A stretch of DNA of 64,000 nt, from the NCBI RefSeq assembly GCF_003590095.1, contig NC_039486.1, positions 5,392,336 to 5,456,335 of the forward strand. Direction: 5' to 3'. The translations under genes and the position numbers were made by a program. Shown here one piece after another: positions 40,601-53,726 of this stretch. Each line of letters opens with the position of its first letter. Within the stretch, counting starts at the first letter, position 1. This stretch comes from Trichoplusia ni (Eukaryota > Arthropoda > Insecta > Lepidoptera > Noctuidae). The notes under the pieces are model-generated. The model made no database searches. It had not been told where the DNA came from and saw nothing but the letters and a program-made list of their open reading frames with translations.

Positions 40601-43600
40601 AAGTGTGTACGAGTATCCAATGGAATTTTACTTAATACAGCCTTAACTAATTTTTAATTCATATCATACACAGTAATTGAGGCCTTTGTAATATTGAAGT
40701 CGTCGGTCGAAAATCAAAATCGCACTTAGGCAGAAGGTATACCTAGTACAAAACTATTTATTTCATTTCTTTCATAAATATAATTCTATTTAAAACAATT
40801 GGTTTCTGAAAATACCTTTAAAGTTAGATAAGAAATGCCAAGATTAACATTTAAAAAACGGTGGAAAGGAACATTTTTAAAATTGACCATTTTGTTTTTC
40901 AATTCTATTTTAGCACAATATACCTTTAAATGAATTTCTACACCGTTATCCAGTGTTATAATGCGGGTGCTTCACAGATAAACACGTCTCGCTCAGATTT
41001 AATTTAAATTTTTGCAACACTTTCGTTATTTGGTCAAAGGGAGGCTTAAATCTTTGATTGATCACATGCAGTTGGCTTGAACATCTGTGTATACCTAGTG
41101 GTTATATGGACTGCTTTTAAATATAAAATTGAAAATCGGGATTTCGTTTTGTAATTCGCGCTTATTGCGATTTAAATAGTAAAAGAGTCTATTTTAGGTA
41201 GGTAACGTAGCGTTAAACACTTTTTATTTCTATAATTTTAGTCGAAGAATTAGAAAAGTACCGAATAAGATATTTGGTTGTTTATTATTTAACAAATAGG
41301 TACCTAAAACATAACACCTTAGTATCGGTACTTTGGTCAAACTTCATGAATATCTCACAGATTCTAATTTAACGTTATTCAGGCCGAGCTTTGGTGCATT
41401 TTAGTGAATTTGGGCGCTTAACAGCGGTATTTTGCATCATACGTGAATAATCTCATTAGAGGAACAATGGTAGCGCCTAATCTGATGCGATGCCGCTATA
41501 GTTCCACGAGTTAGTTCAAACATATAATCCGATTGCAGGTTAGCGCATCTGAACCCTTCAGCATCTACTGTTGAATAAATAGATATGCAATTAAAAGTAA
41601 TATATTTCGTTTGATTATTTAGAAAGAGCATTCATGTTCGCGAGTTGAAAGAAACAAATGCTAAACTATCTTCTTGAAGTAGCGACACAATTGAATTTTC
41701 CTAAACAATATGTTTAGGGCGGCTTTTTAAATTCAAAAAGTCAATCCAACCTAGTCCTGAATAAAGAAATTTGTTCTATTCTCACAGCCGCAAGCACATC
41801 AACAAATATCGTATAAACATCGTAAATCAACAACAAAACCCAAATGTTTCCAAACAAAAAATATTTTAAATTCCCTAAGGAAATGGCTACTCGAAATGCG
41901 TAATTCGACATAGCGATCCCCGGTCACCGGCTAAAATGTAAAATGGCTCCCTTGCATTTTTTCCTAAGTGCCATAAAGTATGACATTTATTACGGTCAGA
42001 TCTGCCTCAACCACTATTGATAGGCAAATGAGAGAGTTTTTTAAAAGAAAAACGATGTCTGCTTTTTATGTGTTCTTTGGATAAGGATGTTTTAAGAAGT
42101 TGCGACTTGCTTGTTCGTAATGGCCGATTCTCTGTGTTTTTGTCTCCGCACTGCTCTTGATGGTTTGGTCTTAGCGCTAAAAGTTGGGCTGTTGACGTCC
42201 TGTTATAATAGAACTTGACCCTGATGATATACTTCTATAACTTTTCCGCACAGTTAAGTAAGACGACATAATTTTTGTACAAAAGTGTAATCAACAAAAG
42301 TTATTAGTCTCTGGAGACTTTCCTTTCTGTTGGAATCTATCAAGATACTTTATTTTATACTTAAACCTTATAAGAATCTCACAATTGAGCTATCATTGTC
42401 GATAAGGGCAATAACTCAAAGAATAGGTCAAGCACAATAGTGAGTGCCACCGATAATCGTATATTAAGGCCCTTATCCCTATGAGCACCTTTGCCACAAT
42501 AGAAAGGAATATAATGTCGAAAAGTGGCCACATAAAAATGACATACGGTTGCCGCAGAGGTTTAGATGGCGAAAAAATAGCGGGAATAAACGTCCAGCGA
42601 TATGGAGATGTTAAAAATATGGCTACAATATTGTAAAGTGCTGAAATAGTGGCAGAAAATTAAGATGCTCGAAATTATTTTAGTTCGATATCAATTTAGG
42701 GAAGTGATAAAACAAAGTCCAGAAAAACAAACCCTCTATTTCGGAACGATGCCGATGGTGAAATCGTTTTTCCCATCAGGCGGCAAATGCGAAATCGTAA
42801 TAAAACTCTCCATATGATATGTAAAGTAGCCATAATATTGAAAACTTCCAAAGTCCATCAATAAATGTGGCGCTGCGTAGGGAACGTTACGCAGTCTTAT
42901 AGTGGGCTTAGTGCTGTGCCGATACATCCAACCGAAACACGATATAAAGCAGGTTTCTTCTTTTAATATAAAAATAAACTATATATTTTTTTATCATTTT
43001 CTGTAAATTAACTCTCGAATAAATATTTTCGAGATAGCTGTTATCTACACTAATGAATGAACACGAACATTTCAACGATGTCTTTTTCTGTTTAAAAACA
43101 TTACAATAGTCAAATTGTGAATAATTAGAACGAAAAGTTAACAAAATGAAAATTCACTCATGGAAAGTACTGAAGCTAGAATTCTCAATTGAAAGAAACC
43201 TTCCCATGAGGAAAACACATGAAAAATATATATATAAAAAAACTTTTTTTTTCAATAGTTCCAACAATATCGGTACAATTTTCGTACAACACTAGCTAAA
43301 GACGCGAGGCGTCAAAACGCACGACCGCAACTATCAAAGAGAAATCTTTTCCGTGTATCAATAACGTCGATCGAGCCGTCGACTAGACACATTGCGCTCT
43401 TTATGTCGCCGCGATGTCACATTATAGCCTGCCTTGTTGTGTACGTGTTGATATCGTAAAATATATTCAGATCAAAATCAAAATGGAAACATCTTCTAAG
43501 GACGCTGAATTTATAAGCATCAAATCGTGAGAATAGAGCAATTAAATCATGACAACCACCCAAGTTTCTAAGCTTATTCGTACCGCTCTGTTGCAGTTTA

Positions 43601-43801
43601 ATTGCCGGAACAATGGAATCATCTCATGAAGATAATAGAAGAAAAAAGATTTGCATATTTGATTTCACGCTTTTTCCACTGGTTTTCCTTCAACTTTTCA
43701 GTTCCAAACTTTATAAAAAAATTATAATAACATATTTGCGTATTTGGAACAGTATACTCAAATGAAAAATAAATAGTGGATTCTTAGGTTTACGCGAATT
43801 A
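34669..43801. other. Gene-free intergenic region with scattered GC-richer islets
   Basis: No gene could be supported on either strand. GC-richer islets occur at about 35,340-35,545, 37,490-37,610, 38,400-38,720 and 39,480-39,620. The open frame at 35,555-36,016 has no known similarity and AT-driven composition. The region could hold dac enhancers or unrecognised non-coding transcripts. Confidence 0.5.
38569..38630 (+). repeat. Imperfect tandem duplication of about 31 bp
   Basis: Two adjacent units start ATTTTGCA(C/T)TCT and end GTGTTGCCAGTT, at 38,569-38,600 and 38,601-38,630. They sit inside a GC-richer islet (38,400-38,720) in the intergenic desert. Confidence 0.65.
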
Positions 43802-43934
43802 AAATGAAACTACTTTTACGGATTTTATCGCGGTTTAGTCTGCCCGTGACCATGATACCTGCAAAGGTTTCGAAACGTCGAGAACTAAAATCTAAAATTA
43901 AACCGCGATAAAATCCGTAAAAGTAGTTTCATTT
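43802..43934. mobile_element. 133-bp palindromic MITE
   Basis: Perfect 36-bp terminal inverted repeats begin AAATGAAACTACTTTTACGG and end in CGCGGTTTA (43,802-43,837), with the exact reverse complement at 43,899-43,934. The core is about 60 bp and includes CGTGACCATGATACCTG. It is too short to encode a transposase. From memory, similar sequences recur in moth genomes, but I could not check this. No clear target duplication is visible. The exact arm identity implies recent activity or gene conversion. Confidence 0.85.
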
Positions 43935-46900
43935 CAATAAAAATAAATATTTGTCTGTACGTTAATCTAAAATTTTAATACACTATACCTTTACACGTAC
44001 TTACGAGAAAAACACAGTACCCGAAACACGACAGTTTTATTGTGGCTTATCAGCTTCTCAGTGTATCACACAACAAACACCCGCGTATCAAAATTATTCA
44101 TAAAATCTCAACAATAGGGCAGCATCTCGGTGTGGTTAGGGCGTGAAATTATTTTCTTGGCGTATGCAGATTAGGGGAGGGTGACTGGTGGGGTTCACGG
44201 ATTAGTTCCGGTTTACTTTTTATAGGATTCCGATGATAAATGTTACCATTGGATAGGCTAACGGGTGGTGCGTGTAACGTATCCAAATAAGCTTTCCAAA
44301 TAGCTTATAATGTATTCATACAATCGATGATGTGGTAATAAACTGCGAGGTATCTGTGTGCGACATCCGTGTTGGAATCATAGCTGATATTTTGATCAGC
44401 AGTGGTTCTTTGATTTCAACAACGTTTTGTTTCCACTTTACGTTTTAAAAAGTTAAGATTTATCTACATAAGGAATACATTTCATTCGGTTTATATAAGA
44501 CTTTTTTCTCGAACTAGGATTCGCCTAAATACGAACATCAATTTATCAAGATACAATTGGTGACATGGTACGGCTCCAACATATGTCGCCACCCTTCTAT
44601 CACACACGCTAACGGTTTAGGAGTCAGACAAAAAACGAGGAAAGTCACCGAGTAGACGGGCGGACCGACGATTGCCGATCCCGAATTATGATTTATAGAC
44701 CGGGCGTCATCGGCAATGCGCTTTCTATACTTCACAGGACATGTCACCGCCTCCACCCTGCGGCCTAGGGGAAAATGTATTTATTTTTAAAGAATATTAA
44801 CTTTTCTACAAGCCCTTTCTGGGGAAAACGCTTTCCCGATAGTTCCCAAACCCTTTGCCGGGTTATTCCTCACATCGACGTCTTGAACTTAAAGAAACAG
44901 ATAATGTGGAGCCTGCGCCATGAGGGCCAACATTAGCTTGATAGTAAACCTATCTACGTTACCTACTACTCTACCTAGAAGTCCCACTCCTTACTACGCA
45001 GTGGGCATTGTCTTTTAAAATCCTTTTGAAATCCGATAACATGTCTGCCCCTAAAAATATTTAGGTATTTCCAGCAGCCTGGACAACAATCTTATTCTCA
45101 GCAAGAATAGCGATTTAAATTTGTTGAAAAGTATTAAATCAGACCTACAGAGAGTAAGGGTCAAAACAACGCCAGAATGATTTCCAAGCACGGACCGAAC
45201 ATTTGTATCAAATCGAACAATAATCGCTCATATTGTCAGTTACAATACAATTTGTTTGGAAACTTGACGCGTGAGAGAAATAATAACAAATGATTCGCGC
45301 CCTAACACCGCCTGGCGTTGAAAGATCACGCCTATTGCTCTCCTGCTGATGAAAAAAGTATACAATATTACTCAGAGAGATACATTAACTTTGAAAGTCG
45401 TTACATAACGCATAGAAAGATAAAAACTTAAGAGTAGTACCTAAGTATACACGACACACGTGATGGAATCTGAACAAGTAATGAAAAGGTAATTATTTTA
45501 TCGATTAAGGATCAATCTGAAGCATTGTAGCAACATTTTTATAAGTTAATAAGCTTCGATTACAAGTTTATCACCTGGGCCCCAATTCTGCTATTTACAG
45601 TGGCAATTGAATTCCTATTTTTATTAAGCATTTTTCCAACAAAATTAGTGGAAATTCAGTACGGGGCGGAAAACTCACGATCAATATAGTTCATTTCCAA
45701 TTATTGCGTAGGCAAAATGCAGAAAATAGGAAAAGTTTCAAATTTAATCTAATTGCTATTAATTTATCGGCCATTGTAAATAGTAGGTTCGGCGCCCTCA
45801 TATTGACATTGTTATTTTTCAGGTGTTGCTATTGTTTTCTTTTTTGTTATTATCATAGATATTATACTATAGGTAATTTTAATATTGCTTAATCTACACT
45901 CAGTTAAACGTGTAGTACGAAATGTAAACGTAAAAAAATATACCGTACCTACCTCAGCAAATTACATGGAGTGTATTAGTTACCTACATATTCAGAAGTC
46001 AATATCTTCAATTTCATTGGAAATTCACCCTCCTTCCTGATTAACCCGGCTGTCTCTTTTAGCCATATTTTTGACAGTTTGTGCTTCCCCATAAATAGTA
46101 AATAAAAAAACTTAAATATTATGTCGGTTTGCTAAACTTATGTACAGCAAGCACTAAAATATAAAAATGTAAATCCAAAAAATTATAATCCACAAAGTCC
46201 TGCAATTTTGACAGATTACTTTAATTTAGACAGATACTAGGAATAGACTACAAAAAATAATTCATTTATTATTCATCAGAAAATTATACAAACAGTGGTT
46301 TAGTAATATCGTGTTCGTAAGTACCTATATTATTCTTAATTTATATTCATGGTGACGTGTGAGCCTGTTGTTGTATGTAAGTAACTGGCCAGTACCTACG
46401 ATATTATATTAATAAATTTAAAACATTATTTTAAAAAAAAATTGTAGGACCTAAGCTGACGTGAGCCTGTCTGCCTAGGAAATAAACTATACATATGCAG
46501 GTTCGTTAAAAAAAATCCTAATGAAATGCCGACAACAGCTAACGCGTATCAGAAGCACTTTGGCAGAACAGCGATTGTGATCTTGACTGTTTGTGAATTT
46601 GACCGTTAGCTATGAAAAAATAATTCTTTCTTCTTTTTAACGATATAATCATGTTCTTCCCCCTTTCAATGTATTTATAACATAGTACAAAAAAACATTT
46701 CAAAAGCGCCACCGTGCAGCAGGCGTGAAAAGCGTGTAATTATCATAGCGACCGCAAAGCTAGTTGTCCGTGCCAGTAGTTCAAGATGTATGCGATAGGT
46801 GTCTCTCTTGTTTCACAGAATACAAAGTATACCTTTAAGGCTGAGGGCTCATGCGATTTTTCAAATAATTTTTAGGGTGCCGTTATTTTTATAGCACGGA

Positions 46901-47190
46901 AAGATCCTACACCAAACACCGTAATGTTAAGTAAAAAATATATTTTGCGATCATGAGCCGCATTGATTATTCTAAACTACAGCTTGATATGCAAATAATA
47001 GTTTTGAAGTGTATATTTAACATTATCTATGACCATTTGATGGTCAAAACATTTGACAATTACCCAAAAGTGTGAAATAATGAAATAAGACACTTTAACT
47101 GAACGCACCAAAACTAGCGTCATAAATCAATATTACAGGGATGTCAATACCTAGTGTACAGGTAAAAAATATGATACAACTGTCATTGTC
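43935..47190. other. Intergenic region upstream of KLHDC3
   Basis: No gene is recognised. A GC-richer block at about 44,555-44,770 contains two nested 9-bp inverted repeats: GGTGACATG (44,559) with CATGTCACC (44,740), and ATTGCCGAT (44,671) with ATCGGCAAT (44,709). Another GC-richer segment lies at about 46,700-46,800. Confidence 0.55.
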
Positions 47191-47359
47191 AATTGAACAG
47201 TGCAGGTCGGCTCGCTCGTACTGCTCGTAGTTCAATTGAGATTTAAGGACTGTGATTTTTTTACCTCTGCTAGTTTATAATAATCTTCGCCGCCCGCACA
47301 GTTTCAGTGCGATCTGGCGCGTTAGAAGACCGATTTCGTGTTGGTAAATATTTACCAAA

Positions 47360-50300
47360 ATGAGATGGACGGTGCATATCGAGGGTGGGCCGATGAGAGT
47401 CAATCATGCAGCTGTATGCATCGAAGACAGAATCTATTCCTTTGGAGGATATTGCTCGAGCGAGGAGTATAAGGATTGGGAGCCAATTCCTGTCCATGTA
47501 TTGGATACGAATTCACTGAGATGGGCGCCTGTGAACTACAAGAGGACTGATGTCGCTCCCTTCCAGAGATATGGCCATACCACAGTCGCGTACGGCGACA
47601 AGGTAAGGGTATTGTGATAAACAAATGATTGATTCTTCCTTTATAATTTAATTTTGTTTTTATAAAATTAGCATTCTATTTATCTCTATTAAACTGGATT
47701 TCCATTTAATTAAAATTTAATTTTATAATAGTTGTGAGAAAAATCCAATCTTTGATATAAATATTCTAATAAGACTCTTAAGTGTTAGACAATAGTTTTT
47801 TCATATTTACCAGAAATGACTCATTTTTCCTATGAAAATTAATATTTAATTATAACTATCATTATGGTAAATGTGGTACCCTACAATATTAAAGATTCAA
47901 GGCCATTATAATTTTGTCACCGATACTGATTACTTAAATGTACATACTAATCTACTTAACAGCATTCCTATCAAACATTGATGAGCATACACTATTAAAT
48001 AAATACGTCACTAAGCACAAAATCTTCTCATAACATACTATTGTTTATTGACCGGCAAGCCCTTTAGTTCATTGCCTGGTTAATATCTAGCAGAATATAA
48101 AATTGTTCTTCTTTTAATTAATGAAAAACTATTTCTTTTACCTGAGCAAAACAAGTATTTGAACTATTTTCATTTTATTGTCCATAGCCGTTGAATGTGT
48201 TACACAAAATATTAGCAGAATAGAACCCCAAAAAATATTCCTTTATTAGTTTTTATTTCACTTTTTAAATTTATGTGTGATTATATTATTTTTGGTGCAA
48301 TTGCTTCCATTAAAATAAAGAATATATTGAAGTTGGATTAATTGATATTACAATGTTATAGTATTTTAACCTGGCCAAGCTAGGTTTATATTAAAACTTT
48401 CTAGTCCCAACTTTCAAATAATAAAAAAAAAATAGAAAATAGTTTTGCTAACAAAAGGACTAGAAATTGCATCATATTTTTCTATTATAAACGAAACATT
48501 CTTTTCATCTCACTAAGAGGGTTTTCAAAGCCAACTTATTTATTTGAGTTTAGAATATTTGCATACCACCCATGTTATTGTTTGAAATACATTTCTTTTG
48601 TAAATAACTGTACATTTACAATACCATATTCATGAGCAGGAATTACAACAATGTACTCATGAACTTTTATTTATCCTTGTCATTTAAATACTTGTATTTA
48701 CTCTTCCTGATGTTTAGCATATTGTGAACTTTACACACTTAAACAGTTACATATTTAAGAATCTTAACTGTTACGTATTTATAAATCATTTAATATTCGC
48801 TCTGCAAGTTTATTGTCTCTATAATTTAGGTAGAACTAAACTAATTTATGTGCACCAATTGCGATTTTGTAAATATTTTTTACGTAAATATTATGTAGGT
48901 GGATTTGTTAACTTTATATTTTCGGTTTAGTAGTTAGAGTTTTAGTGCCGATGCAGTTTTATTTATCTATATTAAATATTAAATTAATGCGATATTTAAT
49001 GTTAGGTAATTTAAAAGCCCGTTTTTTACTAACAAAACTGTATAATAATTATGTTTCGCTAATGCAATGAAAATCTTAACAGTAGTAAGTATTATAAATG
49101 CCAACTTAAAAACAAAGATACGTCATTAAATTTGAACCACCTTTTGAATATCTAGTTCATAGCATATTCCACTTGCAAAAGATCGATAGGGCGTTGACTT
49201 CCACTGTAGCTAGACCGATAAAATGGCCGACTTCTGCCTGCGAACTAGTTTCGCACCCTAGTTGAAATAAGTGGCGGTCATTGTATGCATCCGTATCACT
49301 CGACATCTGAAAGGTAAATACTACATCTGGATACTAAAAATTATGAAGGATTAACAGGTTTATTATTTAGAAAGAAAAATGAGTCAATCTATCTTAACTC
49401 TTTAATCAGATGCTTCACGCTAACAATCAAGATGTACAATTTAGATATGAAAAAGAATCGTTGATTAGGTACCCTTCAAATGTCCATTAATGAGCTTAGG
49501 TGGTAATCAGGTAATGTCAATATTACAAGTGTGGGCTTAACGATCGTTTTGCGACTGCATATAGAAGTAGCAGGTAATTTTTATAACAGCTGAACAAAAT
49601 TTCCGTGACGTCGTGACGATTAAAGCATCGTAGCGAAGGTTCACTTATAAGCGGGGGCCGATATGATACGCGGGCTACGAAAGATGGCGGTCCTTAAAAC
49701 GTCTAATTTATTGCTATAGGTATATGTCTTATTTATTGCGGTAGGTACATGATTTTTATTTTTACCCCCCACGGTGTAGGCCTATACCTACGATTAACAA
49801 TCGATAAGATTTGTTGTCACGACATCGACATGGCGACAGTGGAAACGCGCCCTTGCATGTTCGTGTAATTCATACCGGAAATAAAATTTGTTTACAGGTT
49901 TTCATGTGGGGAGGTAGAAACAACGCTGTAGCCTGCGATATTCTATCTTGTTTCGACACCAAAACATTGGAGTGGAGTACCCCATCTGTGTCGGGCATGG
50001 TGCCGTATGCCAAAGATGGCCATTCAGCATGCGTTATTGGAAACAAGATGTACATCTTTGGAGGGTTTGAATATCTTACCGATCAGTATTCTCAAGAAGT
50101 TCACTGCCTAAATCTTGATACTCTGCAATGGACTTTCATTGATGGTCGAGGAACACCACCATCGCATCGTGATTTCCATACAGCTGTTGCGGTTGGAGAC
50201 AAGATGTATGTCTTCGGGGGACGCGGCGATCTTAACAGTCCCTACAATTCACAAGAGGAAATATATTGTCCTCAAGTTTACTACTTAGATACCACTGAAG

Positions 50301-51559
50301 AGAAGTGGGTGGCGGTAAACCCAGGTGGAACCTGGCCTGAAGGTCGTCGCAGCCACTCTGCTTGTAAGTCATGAAGTTCCCTTATTATTGTAGTTCCTTT
50401 TTATTATGTTTAATGAATATTATTTCTAAGTTATGTATTAATTTTAGGGCTGTACAAAGAACACATGTATATCTTCGGCGGATTCAACGGAAACTCAAAA
50501 ACACATTTCAATGATCTCTACAGATATTCTATCAAAGATAATATCTGGCAATACATGAACGTGGGCGGCTCAGTGCCTTGCAAGCGAAGACGTCAGGCAT
50601 GTTTAATTCATAAGGATGTCGTTTATTTATTTGGAGGGACAAGGTCAGTAGTTTACTATCTCAATACATTATTTTCATTAATATGATAATCTATTTCAAG
50701 GTTTGCATACAGTACACAATTACTTAATAAATTATCGAATTCAATTTTGTTTGTACCTAGTGTAAAAAGGAATGACAGCGTGGATTTTGTTGCGCCTTCG
50801 CTGCTTCTCCACTGCTAGAGCAATAAGAAAGCGGTGTAGGGTGTCAGATATGGGGTCTGCACATCTTTAGCATATCTTAAAATGGATAGTGATGGTGTCG
50901 CTTATATCTTTTCAGCCCCTGCCCTCACGCTAATACCCGTGAGCTCGAAAATTTTGACAATAACCCAGAAAGACTGATTGACAACAGTGATCTACATCTG
51001 TTGGACTATGCTCCGACTCTGAAGACTCATTGCATTCTCGTTGTATTGGAAAACAACATTGACCAATCCGTACTGCCGCGCGACATTATGTAAGTGTCAT
51101 TTTCTCTTACTTAACAACTAAAGTTCATTTGTTTAGGTTCTTATAAAATGGCAAACAATCATGGTCTGCATCTTTGTCTAAGAAGTTTAAAAATTAAACG
51201 CGACTAAAAGAAATGTAAGAAACAGTTAGGGTCTAGTATGAAATGAAATTTAAAAAGGAAATAAGCAGTTCTTTTTATTTAATGTGTCCTATAAAAGGCA
51301 CAGTAATTTTTACCTTTTTTAAGTAACTACCTTATGAAATAGAGTATGTCACACATAGCATATTTAACATTTTGTATATACGTCAAGACTGTAAGACGAT
51401 AAATAACGATCATTATCTACCGTGAAATGACTTACTTTCAATGACTGATAACTACTTTTTATATATCACTGTCTGATTACACTTTTCTTTCACAGAATGG
51501 ACATACGCACAATGACTCTACCGAACCGTATTAGCCGACCTATTAACCAATCTGGTTAA
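47360..51559 (+). CDS. KLHDC3: Kelch domain-containing protein 3 (CUL2 E3 substrate receptor), complete
   Basis: Five coding exons join in frame: 47,360-47,602, 49,898-50,363, 50,448-50,643, 50,916-51,089 and 51,496-51,559, giving 380 aa (human KLHDC3 is about 382). The start MRWTVHIEGGP is near-identical to the vertebrate N-terminus. Six kelch blades are marked by Gly-Gly pairs at residues 29-30, 86-87, 136-137, 188-189, 247-248 and 299-300, each in a (Y/F/W)-(F/W)-GG context. All junctions have GT/AG and matching phases (0, 1, 2, 2). KLHDC3 is known as a Cullin-2 receptor that recognises proteins ending in glycine (C-degrons), and older work linked it to testis and meiosis. The protein itself ends ISRPINQSG, like the vertebrate ISRPI...G tail. 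Intron 1 is 2.3 kb; the others are short. The gene converges on DCAF13. Confidence 0.93.
47603..49897 (+). other. KLHDC3: KLHDC3 intron 1
   Basis: A 2.3-kb intron starts GTAAGG and ends TTTACAG. It is AT-rich, with GC-richer stretches at about 49,180-49,290 and 49,600-49,700 but no exon with both matching splice sites and kelch similarity. Exon 1 (phase 0) joins exon 2 exactly as in the family alignment. Confidence 0.8.
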
Positions 51560-51817
51560 ATAAAACTAAGTAATCTTGCAATATTTATAATTGCATTACC
51601 TGTATGTAAGGTAACCTTACATACATTATTTATATTTAGTCATTATGATATCTCGTCTATATCTATTTATTATACTTATAAGTCATAGTAAAAATAAAAC
51701 TCAAATTTCTGTATCACATATCTGTATTCCTTGATGTCTTAAAAGAATGATGTTACACATTTATTCAAATAAAGGTATACCAAATAAAAACAGTTATTGG
51801 AACAAAATGTTGTGTTT
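51560..51817. terminator. Shared 3' ends of convergent KLHDC3 and DCAF13
   Basis: The 258 bp between the two stop codons hold plus-strand AATAAA signals right after the KLHDC3 stop (about 51,560), at 51,693-51,698 and at about 51,768-51,773. A minus-strand AATAAA (TTTATT at about 51,760-51,765) serves DCAF13. If the downstream plus-strand signals are used, the 3' UTRs overlap. Confidence 0.6.
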
Positions 51818-53726
51818 TTATTCGTCTTCTTTAACGATGTGTTTTTGTCGTTCTGCAACGAAGGGTACCGAGCCGGGTTTGCTGTGCGCGCGTCTGTTGC
51901 CCTCCTTTCGTTTAGACTTGTCTTTGATAGTTTTGATTTCTTTCTGGGCATTCAGTATGTGTTTGGGTACGTGCCTGTGTCGCGCTATGCGTTTGACTTG
52001 AGGATGGTTTGCGAACTTCTCCTTTAATGAATCTGCGTAGTTCAGTGCTGTTCTCTCACGTGGTTTGAGCTAAAACAATTAAAGATTATATAGATTTTAT
52101 GTTTATAATCTAATTAATATGATGGTCATAATAAATGTAACATAGCATAAGAAAATACCCTTCTCATTACCTCTAGCCATGAATTTAAGTAAGACCATAA
52201 TATTTTGTTTGTATATGGCTGCTATATGAGCAGCTCAATTAAATGTTATAGCTTTATCATACTAAAAATAGCAATAACTAAAATTCACTTACCACTCCGA
52301 GCTTTTCTGAAGCTCTTGCTTTCCACATTCTAATATTCATTTCATCAGACCCAGAGAGTATGTACTTATTGTCCAGTGTCCATTTAACACATGTCAGTCT
52401 TTGCATTCTCTTAGTATGGTATACATCTCTGGAGTTTCCTTTAAGACTTTCAAATATTCTTATAGTTTTGTCATAGCTTCCAGCTACAAGCTCTCGGCCA
52501 GTTGGCGCATAATCCACGTCTATTACGGCTGATGTGTGCCCCATGTGAATGTTGACTGGTTGTTTTAGTTTTCTTACATCAAATGTGTATAGACTGTAAT
52601 AAAAAACAATCAAGTATAAGAATACAGTAATGACAACAAAAATGGCTGATTCCTGAACTGTTTCTTTTATTTATATGGCATAATAATAGTTTATTAATTT
52701 AATTAGCTATTTAGTATGCCAGAATATATTAAAAGGAGTTAAAACTTACTTGTAATCCTCATTAGCTACAGTGAATATGAAAGCTTCCATTGGATTCCAG
52801 GACAAGGCATTTGATCTGAGTTCCATAACAACTTTCCTGAGGGGTCCGGATTCACGGCAGTCATAGAGAATTACACTTCTGTCACTTGCACATGATGCCA
52901 GCAAATTATGTTCAACCTGAAAACCAGTATGCATAATATAATACTGCAGATGCATTTATATGTACAACAACTATTCAGCACATTAATTATATTTTACCTG
53001 ATTAAAAGATACATGATGAAGACTGTCCACTCCCCATTTAAACACTTTAACAGGTTCATTCCTAGTTTTTTCCCAGAGCTGGCAGTGTTCACCACAAGTA
53101 GCAAATATAGGCTTATTTCTATGATGTGTTATACCTGATACTACAGACATACTCAGTAGAGTGCTTATGGGATCCTCATCATCAGGTGAGTGAACCTCCG
53201 ACTTCCAGGTTTTAATTGTTTTGTCATCACCAACACTAGTGAAGGTTTCACCGTCGGGGGTATAGCACAATGCGCGCACCCAACCTTCGTGAGCAACGAA
53301 ATTCCTAGTGCACTTCTTAACGGCTAAATCCCACTGACGAATTTCTCCATCAAACGCACCACTCGTCAGCACCGATAGCCTGCTAGGATGTTTAGCCAAA
53401 CTCGATACACCATCTCTATGTCCGTCAAGATTACCAATAAAAGGTTTTGCAAATACTCTTTCAAGTTTCACAGCATTCATTGCGCGAACATATTCTCGCG
53501 GTGCTTCCAAGGGATGTAAGCTTGGATCGTAGTTTCTTGGCACTGTAACGTTAAAATGGTTTTTTGAAGTACAAGCCATTAGATTAAACGCAATAATTAT
53601 TGTCATAGCATTAAAAAAATATTAACAACATGTAAACAGAAACTCACGTTTGTGGATATCCCGTTTTGTAGCGCGTAAATATTCGTCTGGATTACGGCTA
53701 ATAACCTTTATTTTAACTTTAGACAT
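51818..53726 (-). CDS. DCAF13: DCAF13 / WD repeat and SOF domain-containing protein 1, complete
   Basis: Five coding exons on the minus strand: 53,648-53,726, 52,998-53,542, 52,750-52,916, 52,293-52,593 and 51,818-52,069. They total 447 aa (human about 445), with matching GT/AG sites and phases. The N-terminus MSKVKIKVISRNPDEY and PRNYDPSLHPLE precede a WD40 propeller: GHRDGVSSLAKHP, DGEIRQWDL, HEGWVRALCYTPDG, DDKTIKTWK, CASDRSVILYD, a NEDYNLYTFD junction across exons 3 and 4, GHTSAVIDVDYAPTG and GSDEMNIRMWKA. The last exon is the basic Sof1 domain (NHPQVKRIARHRHVPKHI, AHSKPGSVPFVAE). Sof1/DCAF13 is a nucleolar component of the small-subunit processome needed for 18S rRNA maturation, and has been reported as a CUL4-DDB1 receptor. 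Introns are short, as in many housekeeping genes. The identity is secure. Confidence 0.95.

Noticed and set aside
47270..47624. Minus-strand ORFs over KLHDC3 exon 1
   Set aside because: They are shadows of a secure plus-strand coding exon.
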